Positions 24,685 to 33,265 are shown, numbered from the stretch's first letter. The stretch: 64,000 nucleotides of DNA from Ilumatobacteraceae bacterium (GCA_024644465.1 JAHEKY010000001.1:1-64000); one strand, 5' to 3'. Notes: generated by a model from the letters alone, not told the origin. Translations and numbers: made by a program.

Positions 24685-25999
24685 AGTCGATGCGCACCCG
24701 CAGGCGGGCGATCGCGTAGCCGTCCATCTCGAGCACGGTGAACTCCCCGAGGTCGGTGCGCACGCTGTCGCCGGCGGACGGGATCTCGTCGAGCGCGTCG
24801 ATCACGTACCCGGCAACCGTCTGCCAGTCGCCTTCCGGCAGTGGATGGCCGGTGCACTCCTCGAACTCGTCCGGGCGCAGCGTGCCGCTGATGCCGAACG
24901 AGCCGTCGCTGTTGCGCCGGCAGTCGCCGTGGCGGTCGTCGGACTCGTCGTGGAAGTCGCCGATCAGTTCCTCGATCACGTCTTCGAGGGTGACGAGCCC
25001 GACCACCGTGCCGTGCTCGTCGACGGCCAGCGAGATGTGATGCCGTTCCGTCCGCATCTCGAGCAGCAGGTCCTCGAGCCCGTGGTGATGCGGCGTGACC
25101 ATGATCGGCCGGACGAGCGTCCCGGCGCGCGCCGTCGTCCACGCGCCGTTGTGCAGGCGCAGGAGGTCTTTCGCGTGGACGAAGCCGAGCGGGTGGTCGA
25201 GGTCATTGTCGTGGATCACGATCCGCGTCCGGCCGGTGCGGTGGGCCTCGGCCGCCACCTCTGCGGCGGTCGCGTCCGCCGGCACGGCCACGATGTCGCG
25301 CCGTACCGTCATCGCGTCGGCGGCGGTCAGCCCCGACAGCTCCAGCGAACGGGTCAGCAGCGCGTGGTCGTGGTGGTCGATGTCGCCGTGGCCGGCGGAC
25401 TCGTCGAGCAGCAGCAGCAGGTCGCTCGGCGAGTGCGCCATCGCCCGCTCGTCCTGCGGTTCGACACCGACGGCCCGCACGACGACGTTCGCAATCGAGT
25501 TGAGCATCCAGATGATCGGGCGAAACACGGAGACGAAGGCACGGAACGGGCGAGCCAGGCGCAGCGCCGACGACTCCGGGTCGGAGATCGCCCACGACTT
25601 CGGCGCCATCTCGCCGACCACCATGTGCAGGAACACGACGATCGACAGCGCGATGGCGAACGCGATGACGTGGAGCGTCGTGTCCGACAGCGTGAACGCT
25701 TCGCCGAGCACGCCCTCGATGATGTGCGCGACCGCCGGTTCGGCCACGGCACCGAGCCCGAGCGAGCACATCGTGATGCCGAGCTGCGCGCCGGCGAGCA
25801 TCAGCGTCAGTTCACGGATGCCGGCGAGTGCCGCCGTCGCCTGCTTGCTGCCCTCGGCCGCGAGTTGCTCGATCCGCGACCGGCGGGCGGCGAGCAGGGC
25901 GAACTCGGCGGCGACGAAGAAGCCGTTCAGCGCGAGCAGTACGACCGCGGTGCCGAGGGCGACCCAGTTGACCTCGATGCCGGACGTCGCCGCGATCAC
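24677..25999 (-). CDS. CNNM/CorC (HlyC)-family membrane protein
   Basis: A 440-residue protein with an N-terminal DUF21 transmembrane domain: LNGFFVAAEFALLAARRSRIEQLA, then LAGAQLGITMCSLGLGAVAEP. A CBS pair follows (ADAMTVRRDIVAV; GTLVRPIMVTPHHHGL; ISLAVDEHGTVVGLVTLEDVIEEL), then the C-terminal CorC_HlyC domain (WQTVAGYVIDALDEIP). CNNM proteins bind Mg-ATP at the CBS pair and export Mg2+/Na+; transport by this member is inferred from the family. The GTG start overlaps the stop of the upstream paralogue by 4 nt (GTGA), so the two are translated together and could form a heterodimer. Confidence 0.85.
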   Translation of the reverse strand: MIAATSGIEVNWVALGTAVVLLALNGFFVAAEFALLAARRSRIEQLAAEGSKQATAALAGIRELTLMLAGAQLGITMCSLGLGAVAEPAVAHIIEGVLGEAFTLSDTTLHVIAFAIALSIVVFLHMVVGEMAPKSWAISDPESSALRLARPFRAFVSVFRPIIWMLNSIANVVVRAVGVEPQDERAMAHSPSDLLLLLDESAGHGDIDHHDHALLTRSLELSGLTAADAMTVRRDIVAVPADATAAEVAAEAHRTGRTRIVIHDNDLDHPLGFVHAKDLLRLHNGAWTTARAGTLVRPIMVTPHHHGLEDLLLEMRTERHHISLAVDEHGTVVGLVTLEDVIEELIGDFHDESDDRHGDCRRNSDGSFGISGTLRPDEFEECTGHPLPEGDWQTVAGYVIDALDEIPSAGDSVRTDLGEFTVLEMDGYAIARLRVRIDST

Positions 26000-27354
26000 G
26001 ACTCCTCCGCTTCCGGTACGTCGGACACGCCGTCGCCGTCGTCGTCCAGATGGGCGACGCCCGATTCGGGGTCGAGCTTGATCAGCACCTTGGTGATCGC
26101 GAACTCGTCGATCTCGAGCACCTCGATCGACATCCCGTCGACGACGACCCGGTCGCCGACGTCGGCGATCCGCTCGAGGCGCTCCAGGACGAGCCCGGCG
26201 ACCGTGTCGTATTCGCCGTCGGGGAGTTCGAATCCGGTGACCCGCTCGATCTCGTCCGGTCGCGACGTGGCGGCGACCGACCACACGCCCGGCGCAATCT
26301 GCAGGAACTCGCCCTGCGCGTTCTGGTCGTATTCGTCCTCGATCTCGCCGACGAGTTCCTCGACGAGGTCCTCGAGGGTGACGACGCCTGCCGGGCCGCC
26401 GTACTCGTCGATCACGATCGCCATCTCGGTCGAGTGGGTCCGCAGCGCCGTCAGCACAACGTTCAAGCCGGCGGCCTCGGGCACGGCGAGCACGTCGTGC
26501 ACCAGCGACCCGACGAGCGTCCGATCGTAGGCGTCCCGCGGCACGCCGAGCAGGTCCTTGGCGTGGACGAGCCCGACGACGCGCCCGTCGTCGTCGACGA
26601 CCGGGAAACGCGAGTGGTTCGACTTCATCAGCTCCCGGAGGTCCTCCGCGGTTGCGCCGACGCTGATCGTGACCGTCCGGTTCCACGCGACCATCGCGTC
26701 CGACGCTTCGAGCTCGCCGAAGTCGATCGCCCGTTCCAGCAGCGCGGCCTGCGACAGCGTGAGCTGCCCGCTCTCGGCGGAGGAGTCGACGATGTAGTCG
26801 AGTTCGTCGGTGGACACCGAGCCGTGGATCTCCTCGACCGGCTCGATACCGAACAGGCGGAGCAAGCGGTTGGCCGATCCGTCGAACAACCGGATGACCG
26901 GGCCGGCGACGCGCATGAAGATCAGCGTCGACGCTGCGAGCCGGCGCGCAACCGGCTCCGGCTTGGCGATCGCGAGGTTCTTCGGTGCGAGCTCACCGAA
27001 CACCATCTGTGCGACCGTGGCGAGGATGAACCCGATCGTCACCGCGATGCCGAACGTCGCGGACTCCGGGATGCCGACCGTCTCGAGAACCGGTTCGAGC
27101 GCTCCCGCGATCGCCGGTTCTGCGATGAAACCGAGCACGAGCGACGTGACGGTGATGCCGAGCTGCGCCCCCGAGAGCATGAAGCTCAACCGCTTGTGGA
27201 CGGTGATCGCCCGCCGCGAGCGGCGGTCGCCCTCGTCGGCCTGCTCGACGAACTTCGCGCGCCGCGCGGCGACGAACGCGAACTCCGCAGCGACGAAATA
27301 GCCGTTCGCCGCGATCAGCAGGACGACACCGAACAGCCCGAGCGCGATGGTCAT
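25996..27354 (-). CDS. CNNM/CorC (HlyC)-family membrane protein, second copy
   Basis: A 452-residue paralogue of the next gene, with the same order: DUF21 (ANGYFVAAEFAFVAARRAKFVEQA; LSGAQLGITVTSLVLGFIAEP; FGELAPKNLAIAKPE), the CBS pair (SDAMVAWNRTVTISVGATAEDL; MAIVIDEYGGPAGVVTLEDLVEEL) and the C-terminal CorC_HlyC domain (YDTVAGLVLERLERI). It ends in an acidic tail (DDDGDGVSDVPEAEES). The FGELAPK motif in the last DUF21 helix is conserved in ion-transporting CNNMs; the partner has the variant VGEMAPK. It is the first gene of a two-gene unit. The ATG at 27354 lacks an obvious Shine-Dalgarno sequence. Confidence 0.85.
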   Translation of the reverse strand: MTIALGLFGVVLLIAANGYFVAAEFAFVAARRAKFVEQADEGDRRSRRAITVHKRLSFMLSGAQLGITVTSLVLGFIAEPAIAGALEPVLETVGIPESATFGIAVTIGFILATVAQMVFGELAPKNLAIAKPEPVARRLAASTLIFMRVAGPVIRLFDGSANRLLRLFGIEPVEEIHGSVSTDELDYIVDSSAESGQLTLSQAALLERAIDFGELEASDAMVAWNRTVTISVGATAEDLRELMKSNHSRFPVVDDDGRVVGLVHAKDLLGVPRDAYDRTLVGSLVHDVLAVPEAAGLNVVLTALRTHSTEMAIVIDEYGGPAGVVTLEDLVEELVGEIEDEYDQNAQGEFLQIAPGVWSVAATSRPDEIERVTGFELPDGEYDTVAGLVLERLERIADVGDRVVVDGMSIEVLEIDEFAITKVLIKLDPESGVAHLDDDGDGVSDVPEAEES

Positions 27355-27529
27355 CGGGTCAGCGAGCCCTCAGCCGCGAGAACCGGCTCGCCACAACTGG
27401 GCCGAATACAACCGGGCAAATACAACTGGGAGGGTGATGGACAGCCAGCAGCCGGCTGCCCACCGAAGATCGTTCGTCGTCGGACATGGGTAGCCAGATG
27501 TTATCGACACGCGGGTAGGGTCCGTGCCC
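27355..27529. other. Divergent intergenic region with a triple ACAACYGGG repeat
   Basis: This separates the CNNM pair from the glutathione peroxidase operon. ACAACTGGGC (27393), ACAACCGGGC (27408) and ACAACTGGGA (27422) recur at a 14-15 bp period, about 100 bp upstream of the peroxidase start. A -10 box TAGGGT (27516-27521) lies 8 nt before that ATG. The repeats may be regulator sites. Nothing else is recognisable. Confidence 0.45.
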
Positions 27530-28003
27530 ATGACGACGTTCCACGACTTTGCGATGACCTCGATCACCGGTGACCAGGTCTCGTTCGACCAGTTCCGTGA
27601 CCAGGTCGTGCTCGTCGTCAACGTCGCGAGTCGTTGAGGCCTCACCCCGCAGTACGCAGGTCTGCGTGCGCTCCACAACGACAACGACGGCGTCACGGTG
27701 CTCGGCTTCCCGTGCAACCAATTCGCCGGCCAGGAACCCGGCACGGACGACGAAATCCTCGAGTTCGCGCGGACCGAGTTCGACGTCAACTTCCCGATGT
27801 TCTCGAAGATCGAGGTCAACGGCGAGGGCGCGGCGCCGCTGTACAAGTGGCTCAAGGAGCAACAGCCGGGCGACGGCGACAGCGCCGACATCACATGGAA
27901 CTTCGAGAAGTTCCTGATCGACAAGCAGGGCAACGTCGTCAAGCGGTACCCCCCGCCGACGACCCCGGAAGACGTCGCCGCCGACATCGCGCAGTACGTC
28001 TGA
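27530..28003 (+). CDS. Selenocysteine-containing glutathione peroxidase (TGA at 27635-27637 read as Sec)
   Basis: Reduces hydroperoxides with thiol electrons. Read through the TGA at codon 36, the frame encodes 157 residues, the normal length for bacterial GPx. The context VNVASR-U-GLTPQYAGL aligns the TGA exactly with the catalytic Cys/Sec of the family. Other catalytic residues are in place: Gln68 in FPCNQFAGQE, and Trp123-Asn124 in WNFEKFLID. Immediately downstream is a bacterial SECIS-like hairpin (27652-27669). Without readthrough only 35 residues would be made, yet codon usage and conserved motifs continue undisturbed after the TGA. It heads an operon with a glutamate-cysteine ligase homologue. 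A TAGGGT -10 box 8 nt upstream suggests a leaderless mRNA. No selA, selB, selC or selD gene lies in the window. Confidence 0.88.
27652..27669 (+). promoter_or_regulatory. Bacterial SECIS-like stem-loop
   Basis: GTACGCA and TGCGTGC form a 7-bp stem (one G-U pair) closed by the loop GGTC, whose GG lies 22-23 nt after the TGA. The core GCAGGTCTGC is identical to that of the E. coli fdhF SECIS (recalled from knowledge). Position and exposed GGU fit SelB recognition. Confidence 0.75.
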
Positions 28004-28073
28004 TACAGGCACCGGCCAACAGGGCACGATGACCCTGGCGTGACGCAGCGACCGACGACAGACTGAGCGCGGC

Positions 28074-29216
28074 ATGACGATCGACTTCACGTTCAACAAC
28101 CGGCCGACGATCGGCGTCGAGCTGGAGCTCCATCTCGTCGACGCCGAGACGGGCGACCTCGTGTCGGCATCGAACGAGTTGCTCGCCGAGATGGGCAGCG
28201 CCCACGAAGGCGGTGAGCACCCGAAGGCGAAGCACGAGTTGTTCCAGAGCACGGTCGAGATCATCACCGGGGTGTGCGAGACACCGGCTCAGGCCCATGC
28301 CGACCTGTCTGCGACCCTCGCCGAACTGCGGACCGCTGCCGCGAAGCGAGGGATCAAGGTGATCAGCTCCGGAACGCATCCCTTCGGCATCGCCCGCGAC
28401 CAGGACATCAGCCCGAAGCAGCGCTACCACGAGCTCGTCGAGGCGATGCAGTGGCCGGCGCGGCGTCTGCTGATCTGCGGGCAGCACGTCCACGTCGGCG
28501 TTCGCGACGGCGAACGGGCGATCACGATCATCAACGAGATGGTCCGGCACCTCCCGTTGTTCCTCGCATTGTCGTCGTCGAGCCCGTACTTCGAGGGCGA
28601 GGACTCCGGCCTCGCATCGGCACGATCGAAGGTGTTCGAGTCGCTGCCGACCGCCGGGCTCCCGCCACAGATCGCCGGATGGACCGACTTCGAGCTGTTC
28701 ATGTCGACGCTGATCGATTCCGAGTGCATCACCTCGATTCGCGAAGTGTGGTGGGACATCCGCCCGCACCCCGAATTCGGGACGATCGAGTTCCGGATGT
28801 GCGACGCGCCCCACACCCTGCGCGAGGCGACCGCGCTCGCGGGGCTGGCGCAGACGCTCGTCGCGTGGGCTGACGCGCAGATCGAACTCGGCCAGCTGCC
28901 CCCACCACCCAAGGAATGGACCGTTCGCGAGAACCGATGGCTGGCGGCGCGCTACGGCATCGACGCGCAGCTGATCGAGGACGAGACGCACATGCGTCGT
29001 CCGGTCCGCGAGCTCGTCTGCGAGCTGATCGAGCAACTCGGCCCCACCGCAGTGGCGCTCGGCACCGAGCGCGAACTCGAAGGCGTGCTCGCGATCCTCG
29101 ACCACGGCACCGGATCGATCCGGCAGCGGCGGCTCGTGGAGGGCGGCGCTAGCCTGCACGACGTGGTGCACCATCTCGCGCTCGAACTCCTCGACGACAG
29201 CATCGTCTGGGCATGA
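28074..29216 (+). CDS. YbdK-family carboxylate-amine ligase (glutamate-cysteine ligase 2 type)
   Basis: A 380-residue GCS2-family enzyme. It opens with TIGVELELHLVD, carrying the ATP/Mg-binding Glu residues. HELFQSTVEIITGVC, SSGTHPFG, GQHVHVGV and IRPHPEFGTIEFRMCD are the other family landmarks. E. coli YbdK has weak gamma-glutamylcysteine ligase activity, and EgtA/GshA-type relatives make gamma-glutamyl thiols. The gene follows a selenoprotein GPx and precedes an M20 amidohydrolase (4-nt ATGA overlap) and a gamma-glutamylcyclotransferase-like gene. A role in making or remodelling a gamma-glutamyl thiol is therefore plausible, though the amine substrate is unknown. Confidence 0.85.
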   Translation: MTIDFTFNNRPTIGVELELHLVDAETGDLVSASNELLAEMGSAHEGGEHPKAKHELFQSTVEIITGVCETPAQAHADLSATLAELRTAAAKRGIKVISSGTHPFGIARDQDISPKQRYHELVEAMQWPARRLLICGQHVHVGVRDGERAITIINEMVRHLPLFLALSSSSPYFEGEDSGLASARSKVFESLPTAGLPPQIAGWTDFELFMSTLIDSECITSIREVWWDIRPHPEFGTIEFRMCDAPHTLREATALAGLAQTLVAWADAQIELGQLPPPPKEWTVRENRWLAARYGIDAQLIEDETHMRRPVRELVCELIEQLGPTAVALGTERELEGVLAILDHGTGSIRQRRLVEGGASLHDVVHHLALELLDDSIVWA

Positions 29217-30445
29217 CGGCGGTCGATCCGACGGCGGTCGCATCCCCTTCACCCGACAGCGCGCTCGACGGGTGGCTCGCGGAGCACAGCGAGGGGCTGA
29301 TCGCGTTGCGCCGCAACATCCACGCCCACCCGGAGCTGAGCGGCGCCGAACACGCGACGACCGAACTCGTCCGGGAACGCCTGGAGCTCGCCGGGCTCGA
29401 GCCGCGCATCTTCGCGATCGGAACGGGCTTGGCGTGCGACCTCCGCGCCGACGATTCTGCCGATGATCGGCCCGTGCTCGCGCTGCGTGCCGACATCGAT
29501 GCGCTCGCGATGGACGACGAGAAGGATGTCCCGTATCGCAGCCAGAATCCGGGGGTCGCGCATGCCTGCGGCCACGACGTCCACACCGCGGTCGTCCTCG
29601 GCACCGCGCTGTACTTCGCCCACCACCGCGACCAACTTCCCGGCCCGCTCCGGCTCTTGTTCCAGCCCGCGGAGGAGCGCGTTCCCGGTGGGGCGCTGGA
29701 CGTCATCGGCGACGGCGGCCTCGACGGTGTCGACGCGATCGTCGGTGTGCACTGCGAACCGAAACTCGACGTCGGGCTCATCGGGGTGAAGTCCGGGTCG
29801 ATCTCGTCGGCCGCCGACATGGTCGAGATCACCCTCACCGGTCCCGGTGGCCACACCGCCCGCCCGGAGTTGACAATCAATCTGATCGCCGTCGCGGCGC
29901 GCGTCATCGACGAGTTGCCGCAGCGCGTCGCGGACGCGCTCGAGCTCGGCGACGAGGTGAAGCTCGTCTTCGGCTCGATCCATGCCGGGGACGCAGCGAA
30001 CGTCATCCCGACGCACTGCGTGCTGCGCGCGTCGGTCCGCACGCCGACCCTCGCCGTGTGGGAATCCCTGCCCGATCTCGTCGAGCAGCAGATCAACGAG
30101 ATCGTGGCGGACACCGGGGCCGGGTGCGCCGTCGTCTACACCCACGGCGTGCCGCCCGTCGTCAACGACGACCAGATCACCGAGATCGTCCGGCACGCAG
30201 CGAGCGATGAGTTCGGCGCGAATGCGGTCGTCCCGGTTGCGCAGAGCTGGGGCGGCGACGATTTCGCGTGGTTCCTCCGCGCGATCCCGGGCGCGTACAT
30301 CCGACTGGGCGTCCACGATCCCTCCCGGGCGGGCGGCTACCTCGATCTCCACGTCGGGCACTTCGACGTGGACGAGCGGGCGATCGCGTTGGGTGTCCGG
30401 CTGCTGGCATCGACGGTTCGCCGGTACTTCGCCGACCACGAATGA
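29213..30445 (+). CDS. M20-family metallopeptidase / amidohydrolase
   Basis: A 410-residue cytoplasmic zinc amidohydrolase of the IAA-amino-acid/N-acyl-amino-acid hydrolase group. Visible are LRRNIHAHPELSG, ALRADIDALAM (metal Asp), HACGHDVHTAV (metal Cys-Gly-His), FQPAEERVPGGA (catalytic Glu-Glu) and the dimerisation-domain block LTGPGGHTARPE. It overlaps the ligase upstream and the cyclotransferase downstream by 4 nt each, a strict ATGA operon. In this setting it may cleave an N-acyl or gamma-glutamyl conjugate made by its neighbours. The substrate is inferred only; the enzyme class is secure. Confidence 0.88.
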   Translation: MTAVDPTAVASPSPDSALDGWLAEHSEGLIALRRNIHAHPELSGAEHATTELVRERLELAGLEPRIFAIGTGLACDLRADDSADDRPVLALRADIDALAMDDEKDVPYRSQNPGVAHACGHDVHTAVVLGTALYFAHHRDQLPGPLRLLFQPAEERVPGGALDVIGDGGLDGVDAIVGVHCEPKLDVGLIGVKSGSISSAADMVEITLTGPGGHTARPELTINLIAVAARVIDELPQRVADALELGDEVKLVFGSIHAGDAANVIPTHCVLRASVRTPTLAVWESLPDLVEQQINEIVADTGAGCAVVYTHGVPPVVNDDQITEIVRHAASDEFGANAVVPVAQSWGGDDFAWFLRAIPGAYIRLGVHDPSRAGGYLDLHVGHFDVDERAIALGVRLLASTVRRYFADHE

Positions 30446-31020
30446 CCCGCAGCGCCTGGATCTTCGGCTACGGCTCGCTCGCATCACCGGCGTCGATCGC
30501 CGCGACCATCGGGCGCGATCCGCTCCCCGCAATGCGCGTCGCCCACGTCGCCGGCTTCGGACGGCGCTGGAACTACGGGTCGCAGCGACTCCGCGGCGAC
30601 TGGAGCCACGACGGCGTCGACATCGTCGGCGGGCTCGTCGTGTCGCTCGGCGTCACCGCCGCGAGCGAGGAGTCGTGCAACGGCATCGTGTTCCGCGTCG
30701 ACGCTGCGGAACTCGCGCAGCTCGACCGGCGCGAGAGCGACTACGCACGGGTCGACGTCACCGACTCGATCACGCTCGACGGTACCGACAGACGAACCGG
30801 CCCGATCGACGGCCCGGTCGAGATCTACGTTCCGCGGCAGAGCGCGATCGAACGGTACGAGGAGGCCCGTGATGCGGGTCGCGCCGCCGTTCGTGCGTCG
30901 TACTGGGCACTCGTCAGGGAAGCGTTCGCCGCACTCGGCGGCGACCATTCCGAGCGCTACGAACGCACGCCGTCACCGGACGTGCCGATCGTCGACGTCG
31001 CCCTGCACCCGCTGCGCTGA
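30442..31020 (+). CDS. Gamma-glutamylcyclotransferase-like protein
   Basis: A 192-residue protein with the GGCT/AIG2-like beta-barrel opening motif FGYGSLASPASI, typical of enzymes that convert gamma-glutamyl amines to 5-oxoproline plus the amine. A conserved acidic residue near the middle (QLDRRESDYARV) fits the catalytic Glu of the family. The ATG overlaps the stop of the M20 gene. Being last in an operon that starts with a GPx and a GCS-type ligase, it probably degrades a gamma-glutamyl compound. The exact substrate is unknown. Confidence 0.8.
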   Translation: MTRSAWIFGYGSLASPASIAATIGRDPLPAMRVAHVAGFGRRWNYGSQRLRGDWSHDGVDIVGGLVVSLGVTAASEESCNGIVFRVDAAELAQLDRRESDYARVDVTDSITLDGTDRRTGPIDGPVEIYVPRQSAIERYEEARDAGRAAVRASYWALVREAFAALGGDHSERYERTPSPDVPIVDVALHPLR

Positions 31021-31040
31021 GCTTCCGGTTGCGGCGAGCG

Positions 31041-31652
31041 TCAGGCCGGCGGGTCGGACGCGTCGAGCATCAGCAGTTCGTTCCACAGTTCGTCGACCCG
31101 TGCCGCCAGCGAGTCGAGATCGGCGCCGTTGTCGACGACGTGGGTCGCCGTCGCCAGGCGTTCCTCGCGACTGATCTGGCTGTTGATCCGGTTGCGGGCG
31201 TCGGCTTCGTCCATCCCCCGCTGCTCGACGAGGCGTTCGACCGCGGTCTCGACCGGGATGTCGACGACGATCGTCGCCTGCAATCCCCGGCGGGGGTTCT
31301 CGGCGAGCAGTGGGAAGTCGAGCACGACGACCCGGCCGGTGCCGCGGTGCGCGTCGATCTGGCGCTGGATCTCGTCCTGCATCGCGGGGTGCACGATGCC
31401 GTTGAGGTCGTTCAGCGCGACGTCGTCGGAGAAGACGATCGCGGCCACGGCCGCGCGATCGAGCGAGCCGTCCTCGTTGACGATGTCGGCACCGAACCGA
31501 TCGGCCATCGCGTCGACGACCGGGCTGCCGGGACGCTGCAGGTCGCGTGCGATCTGATCGGCATCGACGATGACGGCGCCGCGTTCGGCGAGCATCGCCG
31601 ACACGGTCGACTTTCCGGCACCGATCCCACCGGTCAGGCCGACGAGGATCAC
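31041..31652 (-). CDS. coaE: Dephospho-CoA kinase (CoaE)
   Basis: Catalyses the last step of coenzyme A synthesis, phosphorylating dephospho-CoA at the 3'-OH. The 203-residue product starts at the GTG at 31652 (VILVGLTGGIGAGKST, P-loop at residues 8-16). It contains DADQIARDLQRPG, the lid region HPAMQDEI, VVVLDFPLLAE and a C-terminal SREERLATATHVVDNG segment, as in CoaE. Codons upstream of 31652 are Pro/Arg/Ser-rich antisense of the rpsA tail and are excluded. It is placed directly after rpsA on the same strand, the usual order in many actinobacteria. Confidence 0.92.
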   Translation of the reverse strand: MILVGLTGGIGAGKSTVSAMLAERGAVIVDADQIARDLQRPGSPVVDAMADRFGADIVNEDGSLDRAAVAAIVFSDDVALNDLNGIVHPAMQDEIQRQIDAHRGTGRVVVLDFPLLAENPRRGLQATIVVDIPVETAVERLVEQRGMDEADARNRINSQISREERLATATHVVDNGADLDSLAARVDELWNELLMLDASDPPA

Positions 31653-31698
31653 GGGCGTGGGCTCGTCGGGCCGGGGGCGGAAGCCCGCCGGAACGAGT

Positions 31699-33153
31699 TC
31701 AGCTGGAGACTTCCTCGGCGTCGGCGCTCGGTGCGTCCTCGGCTGCGGCGGGTGCCGCCGCGTCGGCGGCCGGTGCGTCGTCGGCTGCGGCTGGTGCCGC
31801 CGCGTCGGCGGCCGGTGCGTCCTCGGTTGCGGCGGGAGCCGAAGCGTCGGCGGCCGGTGCACCTTCGCCGCCGTCGCCGTAGTACTCGCTCCACGCGGCT
31901 TCCGCCTCGGCCGACGCCTCACCCTGGACGTAGTTGCCCGCGTCGTCGACGTCGAAGTGCTCGCGGTACTCGGCCGCGAGCTCGCCACCCTCGGCGGCCT
32001 GCTTGATCGACAGGCTGATCCGGCGGCGGGCGAGGTCGAGGTCGATGATCTTGACCCACAGCTCCTCACCCGGCGTGACGACCTGCTCGGGAGAGTCGAC
32101 GTGGTGCGCCGACATCTCCGAGATGTGGACGAGGCCCTCGATACCGTCGCCGACCTGGACGAACGCACCGAACTGCACGAGCTTGGTGACCCGGCCGTAG
32201 ACCAGTTGGCCGACCTGGTGGCCCTCTGCGAACTCCTGCCACGGGTCCTGCTGGGTGGCCTTGAGCGAGAGGCTGATCCGCTCCCGGCTGAAGTCGACGT
32301 CGAGCACCTGCACCTTGACGGGATCGCCGACGGTGACGACCGAACCGGGGTGGTCGACGTGCTTCCACGACAGCTCCGACACGTGGATCAGCCCGTCCAT
32401 GCCGCCGAGGTCGACGAACGCACCGAACGAGACGACCGAGGACACCGTGCCCTCGCGCACCTCGCCGACCTTGAGGTCGGTGAGGAACTGGTCGCGGGTC
32501 TCCTTCTGGTTCTCCTCCAGGTATGCCCGGCGGGACAGCACGACGTTGTTGCGATTCTTGTCGAGCTCGATGATCTTCGCGTGGACCTGGGTGCCGATGT
32601 ACGGGGCGAGGTCGCGGACCCGACGCAGCTCGACGAGCGACGCCGGCAGGAAGCCGCGCAGGCCGATGTCGACGATCAGACCGCCCTTGACGACTTCGAT
32701 GACCGGGCCGGAGACCACTTCGTCGGCCTCCTTCTTCGCCTCGATGTCGCCCCACGCCCGCTCGTACTGCGCGCGCTTCTTCGACAGCAGGAGGCGGCCT
32801 TCCTTGTCCTCCATCGTGAGCACGAGCGCTTCGATCTGTTCACCGAGCGAGACGACCTCGGACGGGTCGACGTCGTTGCGGATGCTCAGCTCGCGGCTGG
32901 GGATGACCCCTTCGCTCTTGTAGCCGATGTCGAGGAGTACTTCGTCCTTGTCGATCTTGACGACCGTGCCGTTGATCATCATGCCGTCGGTGACGGTGAC
33001 CATGGTGCCGTCGATCGCGTCGGCGAACGACATGCCGAGATCGTCGGAGGTGATCTCGCGCGGGGTGTAGTTGCCCTCGTCGTCGAACGTGCCCATCTCG
33101 CCGGTGGCGGCGGGCGACGGTGTCGGAGCGGAGGTGGTAGCGGTGTCGGACAA
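31699..33153 (-). CDS. rpsA: 30S ribosomal protein S1
   Basis: mRNA-binding ribosomal protein of 484 residues (TTG start at 33153, giving an SDTATTSAP N-terminus; an ATG at 33096 is an alternative). Four S1 OB-fold repeats are present: VVKIDKDEVLLDIGYKSEGV, VIEVVKGGLIVDIGLRGFLP, VSSVVSFGAFVDLGGMDGLI and VTKLVQFGAFVQVGDGIEGL. A spacer follows, then a low-complexity tail of Ala/Pro/Asp built on a 14-residue repeat (APAADAAAPAA plus acidic residues), encoded by a 42-bp tandem repeat. Four-domain S1 with an acidic/Ala tail is normal for actinobacteria. The gene is essential and well conserved. Confidence 0.95.
   Translation of the reverse strand: MSDTATTSAPTPSPAATGEMGTFDDEGNYTPREITSDDLGMSFADAIDGTMVTVTDGMMINGTVVKIDKDEVLLDIGYKSEGVIPSRELSIRNDVDPSEVVSLGEQIEALVLTMEDKEGRLLLSKKRAQYERAWGDIEAKKEADEVVSGPVIEVVKGGLIVDIGLRGFLPASLVELRRVRDLAPYIGTQVHAKIIELDKNRNNVVLSRRAYLEENQKETRDQFLTDLKVGEVREGTVSSVVSFGAFVDLGGMDGLIHVSELSWKHVDHPGSVVTVGDPVKVQVLDVDFSRERISLSLKATQQDPWQEFAEGHQVGQLVYGRVTKLVQFGAFVQVGDGIEGLVHISEMSAHHVDSPEQVVTPGEELWVKIIDLDLARRRISLSIKQAAEGGELAAEYREHFDVDDAGNYVQGEASAEAEAAWSEYYGDGGEGAPAADASAPAATEDAPAADAAAPAAADDAPAADAAAPAAAEDAPSADAEEVSS
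31731..31856. repeat. Three 42-bp tandem repeats inside rpsA
   Basis: Units 31731-31772, 31773-31814 and 31815-31856 begin GTGCGTCCTCGG or a one- or two-base variant and encode 14-residue Ala/Pro/Asp repeats in the S1 tail. Copy-number variation would keep the frame. Confidence 0.85.
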
Positions 33154-33265
33154 GGGATGACTCGTTTCGGATACGGATCTTGAGATGAACGGATGGATCT
33201 GCGCGTCCGCAGGGCGGAATCGCAACCCGCAATGGTATCAAGCGCCTGCCCGAACGACGCCCCGA

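Noticed and set aside
27530..27637. Glutathione peroxidase as a nonsense-mutated pseudogene or two genes
   Set aside because: The TGA sits exactly on the catalytic residue, the rest of the frame and all other catalytic residues are intact, and a SECIS-like hairpin follows. A random mutation at that codon with a matching hairpin is unlikely.
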